Assembly: GCF_963576675.1 (NCBI RefSeq)
Contig: NC_088916.1
Location: 48,423,001-48,487,000 of the forward strand
From: Euphorbia lathyris
Taxonomy: Eukaryota; Streptophyta; Magnoliopsida; Malpighiales; Euphorbiaceae
Reading direction: 5' to 3'
Length of the DNA: 64,000 nucleotides
The notes beneath the pieces are model-generated. The model saw only the letters and a list, made by a program, of their open reading frames with translations. It made no database searches and was not told where the DNA came from. Shown in pieces: positions 42,408-53,758 of this stretch. Within the stretch, counting starts at the first letter, position 1, and every line of letters starts with the position of its first letter. A program made the translations under genes and the position numbers.

Positions 42408-45393
42408 CTATTTCTTGGGTTTGGTTTGGGCAGTTCGTTGTTGCTGAGTGTGGGTGCTCGGGTCAGCAGAAGTTGAACCAGACTTCTGCTGAGTTCCGGT
42501 AGCTAGCTTAGATACTTCCCCCATTTTCTGCTGAGTTCCAGCAGCTTGCTTTGTTCGTTCTTTCTCCCCCATTTTGCCAGCATCATGAGATGGAGGAGAA
42601 GGAGCATAGAAAGTCCCTTGTTGAACAGCACGAGTCAGTTTCGAGGAGTACAGTTGCAGTTGACTCGTACTCTCCCTTAGACCTTGGAAGACCTGCATGC
42701 CATCGGCCATAAGCGGGGATTTTAATGTTGGCACTGAGTATGCTGAGTAAGTACTCTTGAGATTTCCCGATCCAAGTAATCGATTCTGTCATCTGGGCAT
42801 AAGATTGATGATATATCCTAAGCAATGCAGTATCGTATGTCTGACGTTGAGCATTTGTGTGCCAGACTTACGTAAGTGTGGTTTGCGTGCATTGCAGAAT
42901 CTCATTGGTCTTGACCTGGTCAGTGTCCATTTCCTCTTTGCTCAGGTTGAGTAGGCGAATGGCTTCACCAATCTGTTCGATGGAGCATTGAGAAGAGGAG
43001 GAGATAAGGTCACGGGCTCCGGTCAGCTCAAAAGTCAGCTGGGAGAATAGATGATTGACCTCAGCAGAGGTTGCAGATGTTGAGTTCGCAGCTGATAAGG
43101 TATTGAGTTGACCTTGGATGGAGTTCATATGGTTCACCATCATCAGCTGGAGTTCAACCAGCTTCACTATTGACTCTTGCTTGGGTTGTTGAGATACAAA
43201 AAATGTCATGACACTCATCAAATCTTTGAGACCCTTGATTTCGATCAGAAGTTGAGTGACAGAGGATATTTGGGTTGGCTCAGCAGGAACAGGCCCAGCA
43301 GCATCAGTGTGAGTTTGATGAATATCCTGAAGTAGAGCTTGAGTTGAGTCGATGATTTTTCTTCTAGACTCAGAAGCATTCAGATAAGCATAGGAATCAT
43401 CGATGTTTTGCTCAGGGGCCGGAATCTTGTCAGCACCGGATGGAGGAGGTGTTTGGTGCTGGGAAGTGGAGGTGCCAGCTTGGTCAGCAATAGGTGCTGA
43501 CTGATGTTCTTTCTGCTTTGTAGGAGTAGGAAGAGGTGGATCAGTAGAGTTATTAACCTGCTTAGTGTCAGTCTGAAGTTGAGTAGTTTTTAGAGGTTGA
43601 GGCAACTCAGAACTGTCTTGAGCAGGAGTTTCCTTTGCTAGCTTGTTTGGTTGAGCAGCATGGACTTCGAGCACTTGCTCAGTGGAAGGATGAGCAAAGG
43701 TGTCGACAGAGATTGGACCTTGAGGTACTGTTGGGTTGGCTTGTTCCTCAGCTCAAGAAACAGAGGCTTATTTTTCCTTGATTTGGTCCGGAGTTGGCTC
43801 AGTGACGTTGGTGAAGAACTGGAACTCAAGTTCGGTCAAGTCTGTGGTTGGATCTCTGAGCGGGGAGTCATCCAACAAATCAATGATGTTGGGTTTTTGA
43901 GCTTTGCATTTGAAACGCTTATCCGTACTGACCTTTTTGGTTTGAGGTGAGGGATCAGCGGCAATAGAGTCATGGGACTCAGAAGAAGAATTGAGTCCAA
44001 GGTCAGCATCAAGGCCTTCCACAACCTTGTCCTTCACTGGTGACTCAGCGGGGTTCTCATCTTGCTCAGCATCAACTGGTTTACTTTGCTCAGCATGACC
44101 TATCACGTCAGCTTGAGGCTGACCCTCAGTATCACCCAGTTCTTCCTCTTGACCAGAAGGAGTCTTTTCCAGATCAATTTCTTGACTCCGCACGAAGTGT
44201 GATTCCTTTGTAATCACGAAGTCAAGTGGGTCAGCTTCAATCGGCTTCAACCCCGATGTTTTCTTCCTCTTTAGCGGCTGATCAAGGGTTTCCTCACTTT
44301 CTTCCTCAGGCTCATCTTGCCTTTTCTGTTTCTCAGCTGACTTAGGTTCCCCTTGAGCTTGCTCAGCAAGAGCAGCTTTCTTCGCACACGATATTATCCT
44401 AAGCTTCTTAGGAGCTGAGTTAATGTCTTTGGTTGAGGACTGGTCAGCTTTCCTCTTTTTATCCTGCCTGGTGCGCTCAACAGGTTCCTTTTCAACCACA
44501 ACTTTCTTCCCTTTCTTGGTCAGCGCATCCTGTGTTGCTTCAACCATATTATCCCCTTCAATATCTTCCTCAGCAACTTCTTCTTCAACCATAGTCCCCT
44601 TCCCTTTCTTGGGTTTTATCGGTTGGTTATAGGCTAAGCCAAACAGCACTGCAGCGGTGATTTCCGTACCTGAAATATCAATCTCCTCTACCAAGCTCAC
44701 CTTGTGATCTTGAAGTATCTTCGTGATGAGAGAACCCATCCTGAGGGTCCTGGTACTTCATTGGAAGGCGCCGATGAGAAAGGCGGGCATGTTGAGCGGC
44801 TTATAGTTCAGCATGTGCCAGATAAAGCACTGCTCAAAATTTGAAGCCGATGAGGACGCGTTGATCTTGGGGAACAGGAAGTTGGTCAGTATATAATGGG
44901 CCATTTTCTGAGGCTGACCCATGCAGGTACTAGCAATCTATCCTTTGTGGTTCTTTGGTTTACAAAACTCAACGGGGTAATCAATGCACGTGTAGTCATT
45001 CGTGCACCTGAGTTCTGATCCTTTGGCCGTCAGCTTTAACAGTTTAGCGAGATAGGACGGAGTGATGGTGATGTCCTTGTTTTTCACCTTGGTTAAGTGG
45101 TCAACATCATCTTCGGCAACTGTGAGGTTCATGTAGAATTCTCTTACCAACTGCGGGTAAGTGGTACCGGGGAGTTTGAAGAGGTCGGTCCAGCCATTTT
45201 TGGAGATCCACTCGCAAAAAGGTTTCTCAGCTTCTACGAATCCTTTGGAGAACCAACGGGAACGGAAGACTTTAAAAATTTTCACGCTTTTATAGACTGG
45301 AAGGAACACCTTTTCCTTAGGTTGCTTGTCCTTTTTCTCCTTTTTCTTTCTTGACGGAGTTGCTTGGTCAGCTTGAGAGTTTTTATGAGCCAT
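42408..45393 (-). pseudogene. Sirevirus-like extra ORF, copy 3 (broken but nearly full length)
   Basis: ATG at 45391-45393 (MAHKNSQADQ) to stop at 42408, roughly 990 codons with lesions. N-terminal block: Lys-rich head, FCEWISKNGW, YPQLVREFYMNL, ITPSYLAKLLKL. A stop at 44938 follows. Continuation has IWHMLNYKPLNMPAF, a stop near 44759 and TLRMGSLITKILQDH. The middle is Lys/Glu-rich, strongly charged and probably disordered. The last third is Gln/Ser/Leu-rich with heptad-like coiled coil (SVTQLLIEIKGLKDLM and later), frameshifted near 43674-43768 and 42730-42870, with a KKK-type end. The block order matches copies 1 and 2 though sequence differs, implying conservation of the protein. Function unknown. 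Confidence 0.68.
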
Positions 45394-45395
45394 GC

Positions 45396-47688
45396 TGTAA
45401 CATCCCTAAAACCCTAACATATACATCTTCCCACATTCATATATGTTTTCATGATTGAATACATACATTTTAGATTCATCGCATTGTCATTAGAAGTTTC
45501 ATATGCATAATGCGATTACCGTGCGATTAGTAGATGATTAGTGTATCATTAAGATGTAACGATTGGTTAATTGAGTTAGGACTTAAATGAATGAATGAAT
45601 GAATTCATATGTCCTAAATTGATTAAGTTACACTTTAGGAGGGCTGAATTTGAGGTTTGTGAGCAAGCACGAGGTGTCACCCCAATATTAAGACAAAATA
45701 CACCTCTTCATTTGCCAAATGATGTGCACAGCTCATTCTTTATCTATTCCAGCCACAATTTCGACCAAAGCTTCAGAAAAACCTTCCTTGTTCATACCCT
45801 AAACCTCTCCAAAGAAAACTCTTCCAATTTCTTCCATTTTCGAGTCAAACAAGTCAAGTTAGGAAGCATACTAGGTGATAGACACGAGTTGAAGGTTCGT
45901 ATGTGGTTTTAGCTTGTTTTCTATGAGTTTGAGATTCTGAAATACCTAGGTATGATCATAGGATTTGTTGTGGATGAGTTATGATGGAGTTTTTTGAGTT
46001 TTGGTGTTGTTTAAAGTGGTTATAGGCTGTCCAAATGAAAGATATGTATCAAGTGCCCTAAACAGAAATCTAGGGTACTGCTTTCAGTCATTTTGGAGCA
46101 TGTTTTTCATATTGATATTCTTCGAATTTGAAGATACATAAAGAATAACATATGTTGCTATATGTGTTATTAAACCCTCTGTAAAATATGGGACTTTAAT
46201 TCCATATATAGATGAAGAAAACCTAGATGGAACATGACTGCCTCGAAATTGAATGTCATGTGAGGCAGCCATGTTGATATAGCATTTTGAGGACCTTAGA
46301 GTCATAATATGAGAAAGGTTATTTATAAAAAAGTGTTCCTAACTACTTGAAGTATATTTCTGTAAAAGGTTTTGGCAATCCATTGTGTTTAGTGTGAGAT
46401 AGGTTGAGTGCATTACGGTAGATGCAAATCTGGATAGTCTGTTTCTTGGCTGGAAATAGGACAGAATCATTTTGCATGCCATATATTGTGTAGAAGTGAT
46501 ATTAAAGTGAATTTTGGATATGTTATACCCATATATGTCTAGTTTCAGTAGGTTCAAGAATCAGGGAATTTGGATTAATATAGAGAAAGTTATGGCAGAA
46601 TGTGTGCAAGTAGGTCATGTGATGATCTAAGACAAAAGGATTGGATTGCATGAACTTTGTGGAGTTAGTGTCTTGTAAATCATATAGCATTCATTAGTTT
46701 ATATTTTTATTAAGTTTATGTTAAGGCTAATTGTATAAATGTTATGTGACATTAGGAGGGCAAGGTGCAACTGAACGCACACCCGATCGTGTTGAATAGA
46801 TCGAACCAAGTGCGACGGTAAACATATTGCTTATATATGTGTATGACTGTATTGTGCCTTGTGACTTGCTGAGTGTGAGATGTGGTTGAATCTGATGTGA
46901 ATGACGTGGATAATGTTTGAGTGTTTGTGATGCGTCATGATTGATAAGAAAGTGATATGATTGAGTATGTTGCAGTGTTATGAGTGAATACGGCATGTTG
47001 AGCCTTGTGCACATACTGGAACTGAATAATGGTTGGATTATAAATGAATATGAGCTTGCTTAGATGGATATGTGAAATGGTCCAAGTTGAGAGTGCTATC
47101 CGAATATTGTGAGCCGGAAGCACATGTGTTGAGATATATGAGTACGTGAGTTGAGTGTAATTCCTCCGTAGCACAGATGATTGTATTCCGAATTTAGTGA
47201 GCCGGAATACAGATTGGGCCCAATGACCATTTTATATATATTGTTTAAGTACAGCAAGGCCTTTCTAAAATAAGTATTACTATAATAAGTGAAACAGGTG
47301 AATAAATTCTAACTTGGTATTGATGATATATTTTGATCTGTGCTCTTTACATTACTTTTGTATACATATATGCGTAATATGATTATTGAGTAGGCAGCTC
47401 ACCCCTTGCCAACAGATTTTACAGGTTAGGAGGAGTTCTTCTTGCTTAAGGTCGCACCGGCAGTGTCAGTCCATTCTCATCTAGGCATTTTGGAGTCTTG
47501 TGATGTACTTTTGTTTTGTAAATCCTCTATGTAGGATAAGGACTTAAACGTGTATTGTAAATGCTTTCTCTTATGTATAATATGTAAAGTTTATATGAGA
47601 TTGAAGTTTATATGATTGAGAATTGAAAGCATGTCTATAACTGATATTGTGTGAGATATCATGTGATCCAAGTGAGGGGGTTATATTT
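45396..47688 (+). repeat. 5' LTR of the chromodomain gypsy element
   Basis: About 2.29 kb, from TGTAACATCCC to just before the primer site; the last bases are uncertain by 1-3 bp. Nearly identical to 59542-61499 over the shared length. Short open frames (for example 45595-45912) recur in the 3' LTR and are LTR sequence. Confidence 0.87.
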
Positions 47689-47690
47689 AG

Positions 47691-47706
47691 TGGTATCAGA
47701 GCGGGT
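47691..47706 (+). other. primer-binding site, initiator tRNA-Met (gypsy)
   Basis: TGGTATCAGAGCGGGT, complementary to tRNA-iMet at its first 12 bases. Confidence 0.88.
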
Positions 47707-47858
47707 CTACTTTCCTAGGGATTAGGTTGTGTATGACTTGTTTTGGATTCCTAGGTTAAGACCACATAATCATATTTTCTTATTCTAAAGCATGTTGACA
47801 TGGTCATGTTTCATGTAGGGTTATAGAGTCTGATGGTGAGAATGGACAATCCGGTAAT

Positions 47859-49121
47859 GTGTCTAGTCATGGTTCAGTTGGTCATGTTCATGAGTCTGGG
47901 GGCTCAGAACATATAGGAGCTTCAGAACATGCAGGTTATCCTCAGGGTTACAACCAGTTTGAACAGATGATGGGAATATATTTGGCTCAAGGTCAGCCTC
48001 AGCCACATGTTCAAGCTCGTCGAGATACGCCAGTCTTTGATAAAAATTTTGAAAGGCTTAAAAAGATGGGCGCAACAGAGTTTGAGGGTAGTACAGATCC
48101 TGATATAGCTGATAAATGGTGGGCCAAGATTGAAGATGTACTTGAGAACACAGAATGTCGACTAGATTCAATGGTCAAATATGTTTCTAATCTTTTCACT
48201 GATGAAGCTTTAGAATGGTGGAGATCTATAAAAAGGACAAGAATTAGAACTGAAATAACATGGGATATTTTCAAGAAGTTGTTCACTAATAAGTACATGC
48301 CAATGATATACAAAGATAGGAAACAAACAGAGTTTTTGACCCTTATGCAGGAGGATATGTCTGTGGCTGAATACGAGCTTAAGTTTAACACTTTAGCCAA
48401 ATATGCACCTGCAAATGTGGCTACAAAAGAAGCAAAATGTCGTAGGTTTGAACATGGTCTACACTCAGATGTTAGAATTGGGATTCATGCACATGAAACT
48501 AGCTTTAGATTGTTAGTAGAATCTGCACTCAGAGCTGAGGAAATTGTGAAAGATAGAGAACAACTTTTTGTAACCAAAAGGGCTAGATTTGATATAGAGG
48601 GCCAGTCTAGCAGGCCAACAAAGAGAGGTGGATTCTTGGTTTCTTCTAGAGGCTATTCTCAACAATTTAGAGGTGGTAGTAGTAGTATCCATCGTGGTGG
48701 GACTAGATCACGGGGCAGATTTGGAGATGTTTTGAGTAGTGCTCCATCCGTTGGTAGTAACAGATTTTCAGGTGGTCGGTTTAATAGTGGGTATAGAAGA
48801 GGAGCGAGGACAACATCTTTTCTAGCTTGTGAGACATGTGGACGGGTACACAGAGGTGAGTGTTGGGGACCTTCCCTGGTTTGTGGTAGATGTGGCCGAT
48901 CTCACAGAGGAGAGTGTTATGGTTCATTTAAGAAGGGTACATGTTTTGAGTGTGGAGAAACAGGCCATTATCGTAATGATTGTCCCTTACTAGGTGATAG
49001 AGGAGAGAGAGTTCAACCTCAGTCTAATATAGGAGGTGGTGCAGCTGGAGTGGATAGAGGCAGAGGCAGAGGTCGAGGAGGAGGTAGAGGGGGTAGACAT
49101 GATGCTCCTATGGGTGGATAG
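47859..49121 (+). pseudogene. gag: chromodomain gypsy gag with three Cys/His motifs
   Basis: About 420 codons, ending at TAG 49119-49121, with the same frame continuing into protease. The Retrotrans_gag domain (residues about 65-235) has GSTDPDIADKWWAKIE, LTDEALEWWRSIK-like and KYMPMIYKDRKQTEFL blocks. The tail is Ser/Gly/Arg-rich. Two C-x2-C-x3-H-x3-C motifs (CETCGRVHRGEC and CGRCGRSHRGEC) precede a standard CCHC knuckle CFECGETGHYRNDC (near 48950-48990). The end is Arg/Gly-rich. No ATG fits the frame near the start; a GTG lies at 47859, so the authentic start may be mutated or upstream. It forms the RNA-packaging particle. Confidence 0.87.
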
Positions 49122-50019
49122 ACACAAAATTTACCACGAAATAGAGCCTTCAATATGACGAGGGGTGAAGCTCAAATAGCACCAGAGGTTATATCCGGTA
49201 CAATTTCTATCCTTGATACCTTAGCTTTTGTTTTGATTGACCCTGGATCCACTCATTCATACATAACACCTGAGTTTATATTGAAAATAAATGGGAAGGT
49301 AGAACCATTAGGATATGATGTGGGAGTTATCCTACCAGTTGGGAATAATGTTATTGTAAATCAGGTTCTGAGAGATTGTCCTATAAAAGTGAGGGGAAGT
49401 GAGTTCCCTATAGATTTAGTAGTTATGGGGTTTAGAGAATTCGATATTATTTTGGGGATGGATTGGCTATGTAAATATGAAGCTAAAGTTGATTGTTGTT
49501 CAAAGGAAGTTGTGTTACATTTTACTTCAGAGTCAACTGTGTTATTTGTTGGGGAGAGAAAGGTTGTGCCGTCTTGTTTAATATCTGCAATTCAAGCAAT
49601 CAGATGGATTAGAAATGGGTGTGAGGCATATTTAGCTCATGTTGTGGACACTAGGGAGGATGGAGGCAAATTGGAGAATATTCCAGTGGTGAGAGATTTT
49701 GCCGACGTATTCATAGATGAACTACCAGGATTACCACCTCATAGGGAGATTGATTTTCCTATTGAGACCATGCCAGGAGTATCTCCTATATCAATTGCTC
49801 CATATAGAATGTCTCCAATGGAATTACAAGAATTGAAGAAACAAATAGAAGAACTACTTGAGAAGGGGTTTATACGACCTAGTACTTCACCGTGGGGAGC
49901 ACCTGTATTATTTGTGAAGAAGAAAGATGGAAGTATGCGATTGTGTATTGATTACAGACAACTGAACAGAATGACAGTGAAAAACAAGTATCCATTGCCT
50001 CGGATTGATGATTTGCTAG
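49122..50019 (+). pseudogene. pol: chromodomain gypsy protease and start of reverse transcriptase (split by insertion)
   Basis: Protease with the active-site motif [10 protein letters not shown] (about 49235-49265) and [10 protein letters not shown]. Then the pre-reverse-transcriptase block [18 protein letters not shown] and the first reverse transcriptase motifs [20 protein letters not shown] and [20 protein letters not shown]. The frame stops being element sequence at 50019, where ATCAG and the LARD LTR begin. It resumes at 56931 with the second ATCAG. Nothing but the 5-bp duplication separates the halves. Confidence 0.9.
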
Positions 50020-50024
50020 ATCAG
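50020..50024. repeat. left target-site duplication ATCAG of LARD copy B
   Basis: ATCAG before TGATGCGG; recurs at 56931-56935. Confidence 0.93.
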
Positions 50025-50202
50025 TGATGCGGATTCCGTGAAGAACCCGATCTGAGGGATAAGTGTACCCCGTCGTTATCAAGTAATAAATTTCTGGGTT
50101 TAAGTCCAGGTTATCGTCCACAGGATTTATTTCTGCAAGTACCGAATTACTAAGTCTCGGATGTTATCTAGGCTTAAGGGGTTTGAGTTGGTTTTGTTTA
50201 AT

Positions 50203-50318
50203 TAATCTACTCCTAGGTTGGTTTGCACTAATCCTAACTAGATTATCTAATTCTGACTAAGTTATTCTAACCCTAACTAAATTACTCTACCCCTAATTAA
50301 GTTAAACTACTCCTAAGT
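50203..50318. repeat. degenerate CTAA-rich tandem repeat in LARD LTR
   Basis: Five or six units of about 20 bp built on (T)TACTCCTAACTAAGTTA, repeated in the other LTR (55457-55572) and in copy A. It contains CCCTAA-like words but is not a telomeric array. Confidence 0.65.
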
Positions 50319-50976
50319 GATCTTTTGTCAATGCAATCATCTAAAGGATCATGGAGGGATACGATGATAATGGAAATAGATTGTTTAAACAATTGAATTA
50401 AAATCTAAGTCACTTGTGTTCGAGGCGATTAACTCGACCTATCCTCCTAAAGTTCCTAGTTCGTGATTCCCTTGTAAGGCCGAAACTAGCTCTAAGGCTC
50501 AGTAATTTGGGCTTAATCTTCTATAGGGTTGTCAATCCTATAGGCACTGACTAGGTCAGATTCAGCTCGCAATATGTGCCAACTTGATTTTGGGATTATC
50601 GAATGAGTTAAACCAATCAAACAAAGCGTAGGACAAAGATTCAAAGCATTAAAACAATTGAAGAAACAAAACTATTATATTAATCAAAGATGGAGAACAT
50701 TGTCACGAAGTTACAATAAGCCTAAGATTCATAGCATGTATCATAGGATAAACAAGTTATAAAAGAAGAAAAATCCCTTTCAGGGAACCTGTCAACCAAT
50801 GCAGGCGTCTTCCTAGGACTTAAGGATGGAGCTCGAGCAATCCTCGGTGAATGGAGCTTCGGAGGCGTCTTCAATGGAGGTTTGAAGGTTTTTGGAGGAG
50901 GTGGAGAGGATTTCTCGAGGTGGAAGATAAGAGAATTACAAAAACAAAAGATATCTAATTTACAATTGAAAATTTC

Positions 50977-50984
50977 TATTTATA
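50977..50984 (-). promoter_or_regulatory. TATA box in LARD copy B 3' LTR
   Basis: TATAAATA in GTCTATAAATAGAAA on the minus strand. Confidence 0.6.
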
Positions 50985-51101
50985 GACGCGTCTCGGGCCT
51001 CGTTTTGACCTAATTTCGTGTCCTTGTTGGTGTAGGAAGACGTGGGGCCGAACGTGGCTTCGTGGGGGCGGAATTGGTCTTTTTGACCAATTCCCGCAGG
51101 T

Positions 51102-51274
51102 CTGCTCGCCGAGCAGGAAAGGCTGCTCGCCGAGCAGAATTGCGACGAGCAGCCCTTGCTCGCCGAGCAGGCGCCTGGCGCCCTGCTCGGCGAGCAGGCT
51201 CCTGCTCGCCGAGCAGGCCTCCAGAGGCCTGCTCGGCGAGCAGAAATGGCCCGGGGGGCCCTGCTCGCCGAGCG
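51102..51274. repeat. array of 15-bp palindromes, 3' LTR copy
   Basis: Seven copies of CTGCTCGSCGAGCAG (last one partial) starting at 51102, 51123, 51156, 51183, 51202, 51229 and 51261, separated by 4-18 bp. Each unit is a perfect palindrome apart from its central base, and neighbours can also pair with one another. The array lies 118-290 bp upstream of TATA in the element sense. Open frames on five strands/frames across it are artefacts of the repeat. Confidence 0.92.
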
Positions 51275-51676
51275 TTTCCGCTCGAAGCGCGCTCGATCCG
51301 TACCGGATGACTTCCAAACCCTTTTTCGTCTGAACTTACACCTGCACACGCATAAAAACTCCAGAAAACATTAGTCCAAAAGCCAAATTGATCCGTCAAT
51401 CGCTTATTTTGAGCAAACGCTTCGTTTGGTGCGACTTTTGACGGACCAATTAGCTTCAAAAGATAACGAAATTCTATTATGCGTGTTATTTCGGCCGTAT
51501 TTGCCTAAATTGATCACAAAACGAGCCTAAACGACAAAAAGTAAATAGAATGCTTCCAATTTCTAACTAACTCACACAAAAGCATTTAAATGCGAGAATT
51601 GCTCGCTTATTAGCCAAATAAACCTAAAAACCGTCCTAAAACCGTACCCAAAGATAGGGGTTTTTGACCCCTATCA

Positions 51677-53370
51677 AACCTCCTCGCACTTAAAATTTTA
51701 CTTGTCCCCAAGTAAACTAAAAAACTAAACCCGCCATCACAAGCAAGCTAGAAAACTTCCCAGTTTGACTAGGTGCTTGACACAATTTCGAGCATCTGTA
51801 ATTACATGCATTCGGAAGTACAAAGTAGAGACACAATATCCAAAAGCCGCATTTCAATTACAATAGGTCATAGTTTTAAGTAAAGGAACACATGTTCAAT
51901 TGAACGAGCTTGAGGGGATCGCTAAGTAAAACACCTCACCATAGGTAGTTCACTCATTCACACAATTTTGGTGGCTAAAGTGTTTACTCTCGGCTTATAT
52001 TCTTGCTTAGGATTACGTTGATTTTGAACGTTCATCCGAGTTCCTCTACTATGCTAAATGACTCCGATGATATCAAAAACAGCCTCTAATTGGGGTTGTA
52101 ATGTGGTTAGAGGGTTAAAGGTACAACAAAGGTTAAGTGTTCTAGCGCTACAACAACAAAGTTTAAATGGCTTTAGCAAATATGAAGTGATTGGGCTTTT
52201 TATTCGTCCCTTATTGTTTTCTTTTTGGGATGTTTTCTTTGAGACATTTTTGATTTTTCTAAGAACTAGGGAATGGAGTTCTTCCCTTTTGTTCGTCTCT
52301 TTTCTTTTCTTTTTCTTTTTCTGTTTTTCTTCTTCTTTTTTTTTTTTTTTCTTTTGGGATAGTGATGCTCATTCACTTCTTATCCTTTTGGCTTGCTACT
52401 ATAATGCCATAAACAACGATAAAGCGCTAGAGAAAAACAAAGGCTCAATTTGAGCTTTGAAAAAACAAAGGTTAAGTAGCGAACCAAGTTGTGGTTCGCA
52501 AAAACGGGTTAGAACGAAAGAAAAATCTACAAACTACAAAAATGTCGGCTCAAAGGGGCTTCCTAGAGTGGATGAAAAAGAAAAACAAGGTAAAGAAAAG
52601 GTTAATTCTAATGAGGCTGATTCATCGTTTATCATCTCAAATCATTGCATGTAGGTTCAAAACACTATTAGGTGCAAAATCTGTAATCTTCCACAAGTCA
52701 AAGCATTCACACAAAAATGTCAAGAAAAAGAGCTTTTTGATGTTCGCTCTTAGGCTCAAATTCAACTCACAATTCTTTGGGTTTCAATTTTGTGTTTACT
52801 AGTTTTTCCCCAAACTCAAGTTTAATATTACATGCCTTCAATTCTTAAGTTATCTACCTAAGTAATGATTTTAGCATTTCTTCAAAAGTAGGGTCTAAAT
52901 GCAAACTGTAGCTCATGCTTTTACAGATACGAGAGTTGTGTCCCACACCTAAACTAGTTGTCATGCAATTTTAGATTCGGTTCTCAGCCCTCAAAGACAA
53001 ATAACGAAGTTCAGATTCGAAGGAGGTTCACGGTTTTAGGTCCTAAACATGTAAAAACATAAACAAAACACCAAAACGCAAACCTAAACTAGACACGACG
53101 CAACAAAAATTAAAAATTTATACAATTTTTGTAAGTTTGTCTACCCCTCCTCCTCACACTAAAATTATGCAATAAGTTCCAACATTGCATCATAAATCAT
53201 GAAGTACGAGTGTAAAAAGTTAGGGTGGAGAAGAAAACTTACGGATTTTATCGCAATCGCAAAAGCTTGACGATTTGCGGTGGCAAATTTTTTTTTTATT
53301 TTATTTATTTATTTATTTATTTCAGCTTCGTTCGGGATTTAAAAAAAAATCTCGAAAAAAATTCCTTATC
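51677..53370 (-). other. noncoding internal region of LARD copy B
   Basis: Starts with the purine tract GTGCGAGGAGGTT (minus strand), is related to 35656-37198, and includes a T/C-rich tract near 52300-52360. No credible gene. Confidence 0.7.
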
Positions 53371-53476
53371 GCGGCCAGCGGCAGGCTGGGCACAGTGCCC
53401 AGCGGCGTGCTGGGCGCCAGCGCCCAGCGCGCGGCGAGCAGGGCCCTGCTCGCCGAGCTGGGCCTCCTGGGGCCAA
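53371..53476. repeat. GC-rich palindromic island inside LARD copy B
   Basis: About 100 bp flanked by long T and A runs. Contains a perfect 24-bp palindrome (53432-53455) built from the LTR word CTGCTCGCCG. Also contains CTGGGCACAGTGCCCAG and a GCTGGGCG / CGCCCAGC stem. Confidence 0.8.
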
Positions 53477-53758
53477 ATTTTTTTTTTTTTTTTTTTTAAC
53501 CTGAAAACTTAAAAAAAATAAAATAAAATAAAATAAAAGAAAACTAAACAACTAAAAAAAATATTTATTTATTTATTATTATTATTATTTTTTTTTTAAA
53601 CGAACACTTAAAAAAAACGTAAAAGAAAACTAAAAAGACTAAACTAAGAGATCAATGTATAATCTAAATAAAACAAACCTGAAAAGTTTTATTAAAACTT
53701 GGGTTGCCTCCCAAGAAGCGCTACGTTATAGTCGGTGAGCTCGACATAGAATTCCCGC
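53477..53758 (-). other. A/T homopolymer stretch and short coding-like tail
   Basis: 53478-53640 is mostly A and T runs. About 53700-53756 on the minus strand reads EFYVELTDYNVALLGRQPKF then stop, one frame away from the end of the gag-like ORF. It is probably a frameshifted tail of a larger protein. Confidence 0.45.

Larger units (their letters stand above)
41776..45395 (-). mobile_element. Sirevirus-like Ty1/copia element, copy 3 (3' part only)
   Basis: A 103-bp fragment of 3' LTR, purine tract, 3' noncoding region and the extra ORF. The LTR is cut at 41775/41776 by the second copia. The ORF is cut 2 bp before its ATG by the chromodomain gypsy LTR. Pol, gag and the 5' LTR are not in the window. 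The sequence is clearly diverged from copies 1 and 2, so it is a different subfamily or older. Confidence 0.82.
50025..51676 (-). repeat. 3' LTR of LARD copy B
   Basis: TGATAGGGG..CCGCATCA on the minus strand. Holds TATA 50977-50984, the palindrome array 51102-51274 and a degenerate tandem repeat (about 50203-50318) of CTAACCCTAACTAAATTA type. Confidence 0.92.

Noticed and set aside
45595..45912. 105-codon frame repeated at 59741-60058
   Set aside because: Identical position in both gypsy LTRs; it is transcribed leader or U3 sequence without protein features.
50203..50318. Interstitial telomeric repeat
   Set aside because: CCCTAA-like words occur once or twice within a degenerate 20-bp repeat; no TTTAGGG array.
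51010..51459. Ala/Arg-rich open frames on both strands over 50960-51459 and 56214-56713
   Set aside because: They are produced by the GC-rich palindrome array (repeated AEQ, RRA, GEQ units), overlap in five frames and lie in LTRs.
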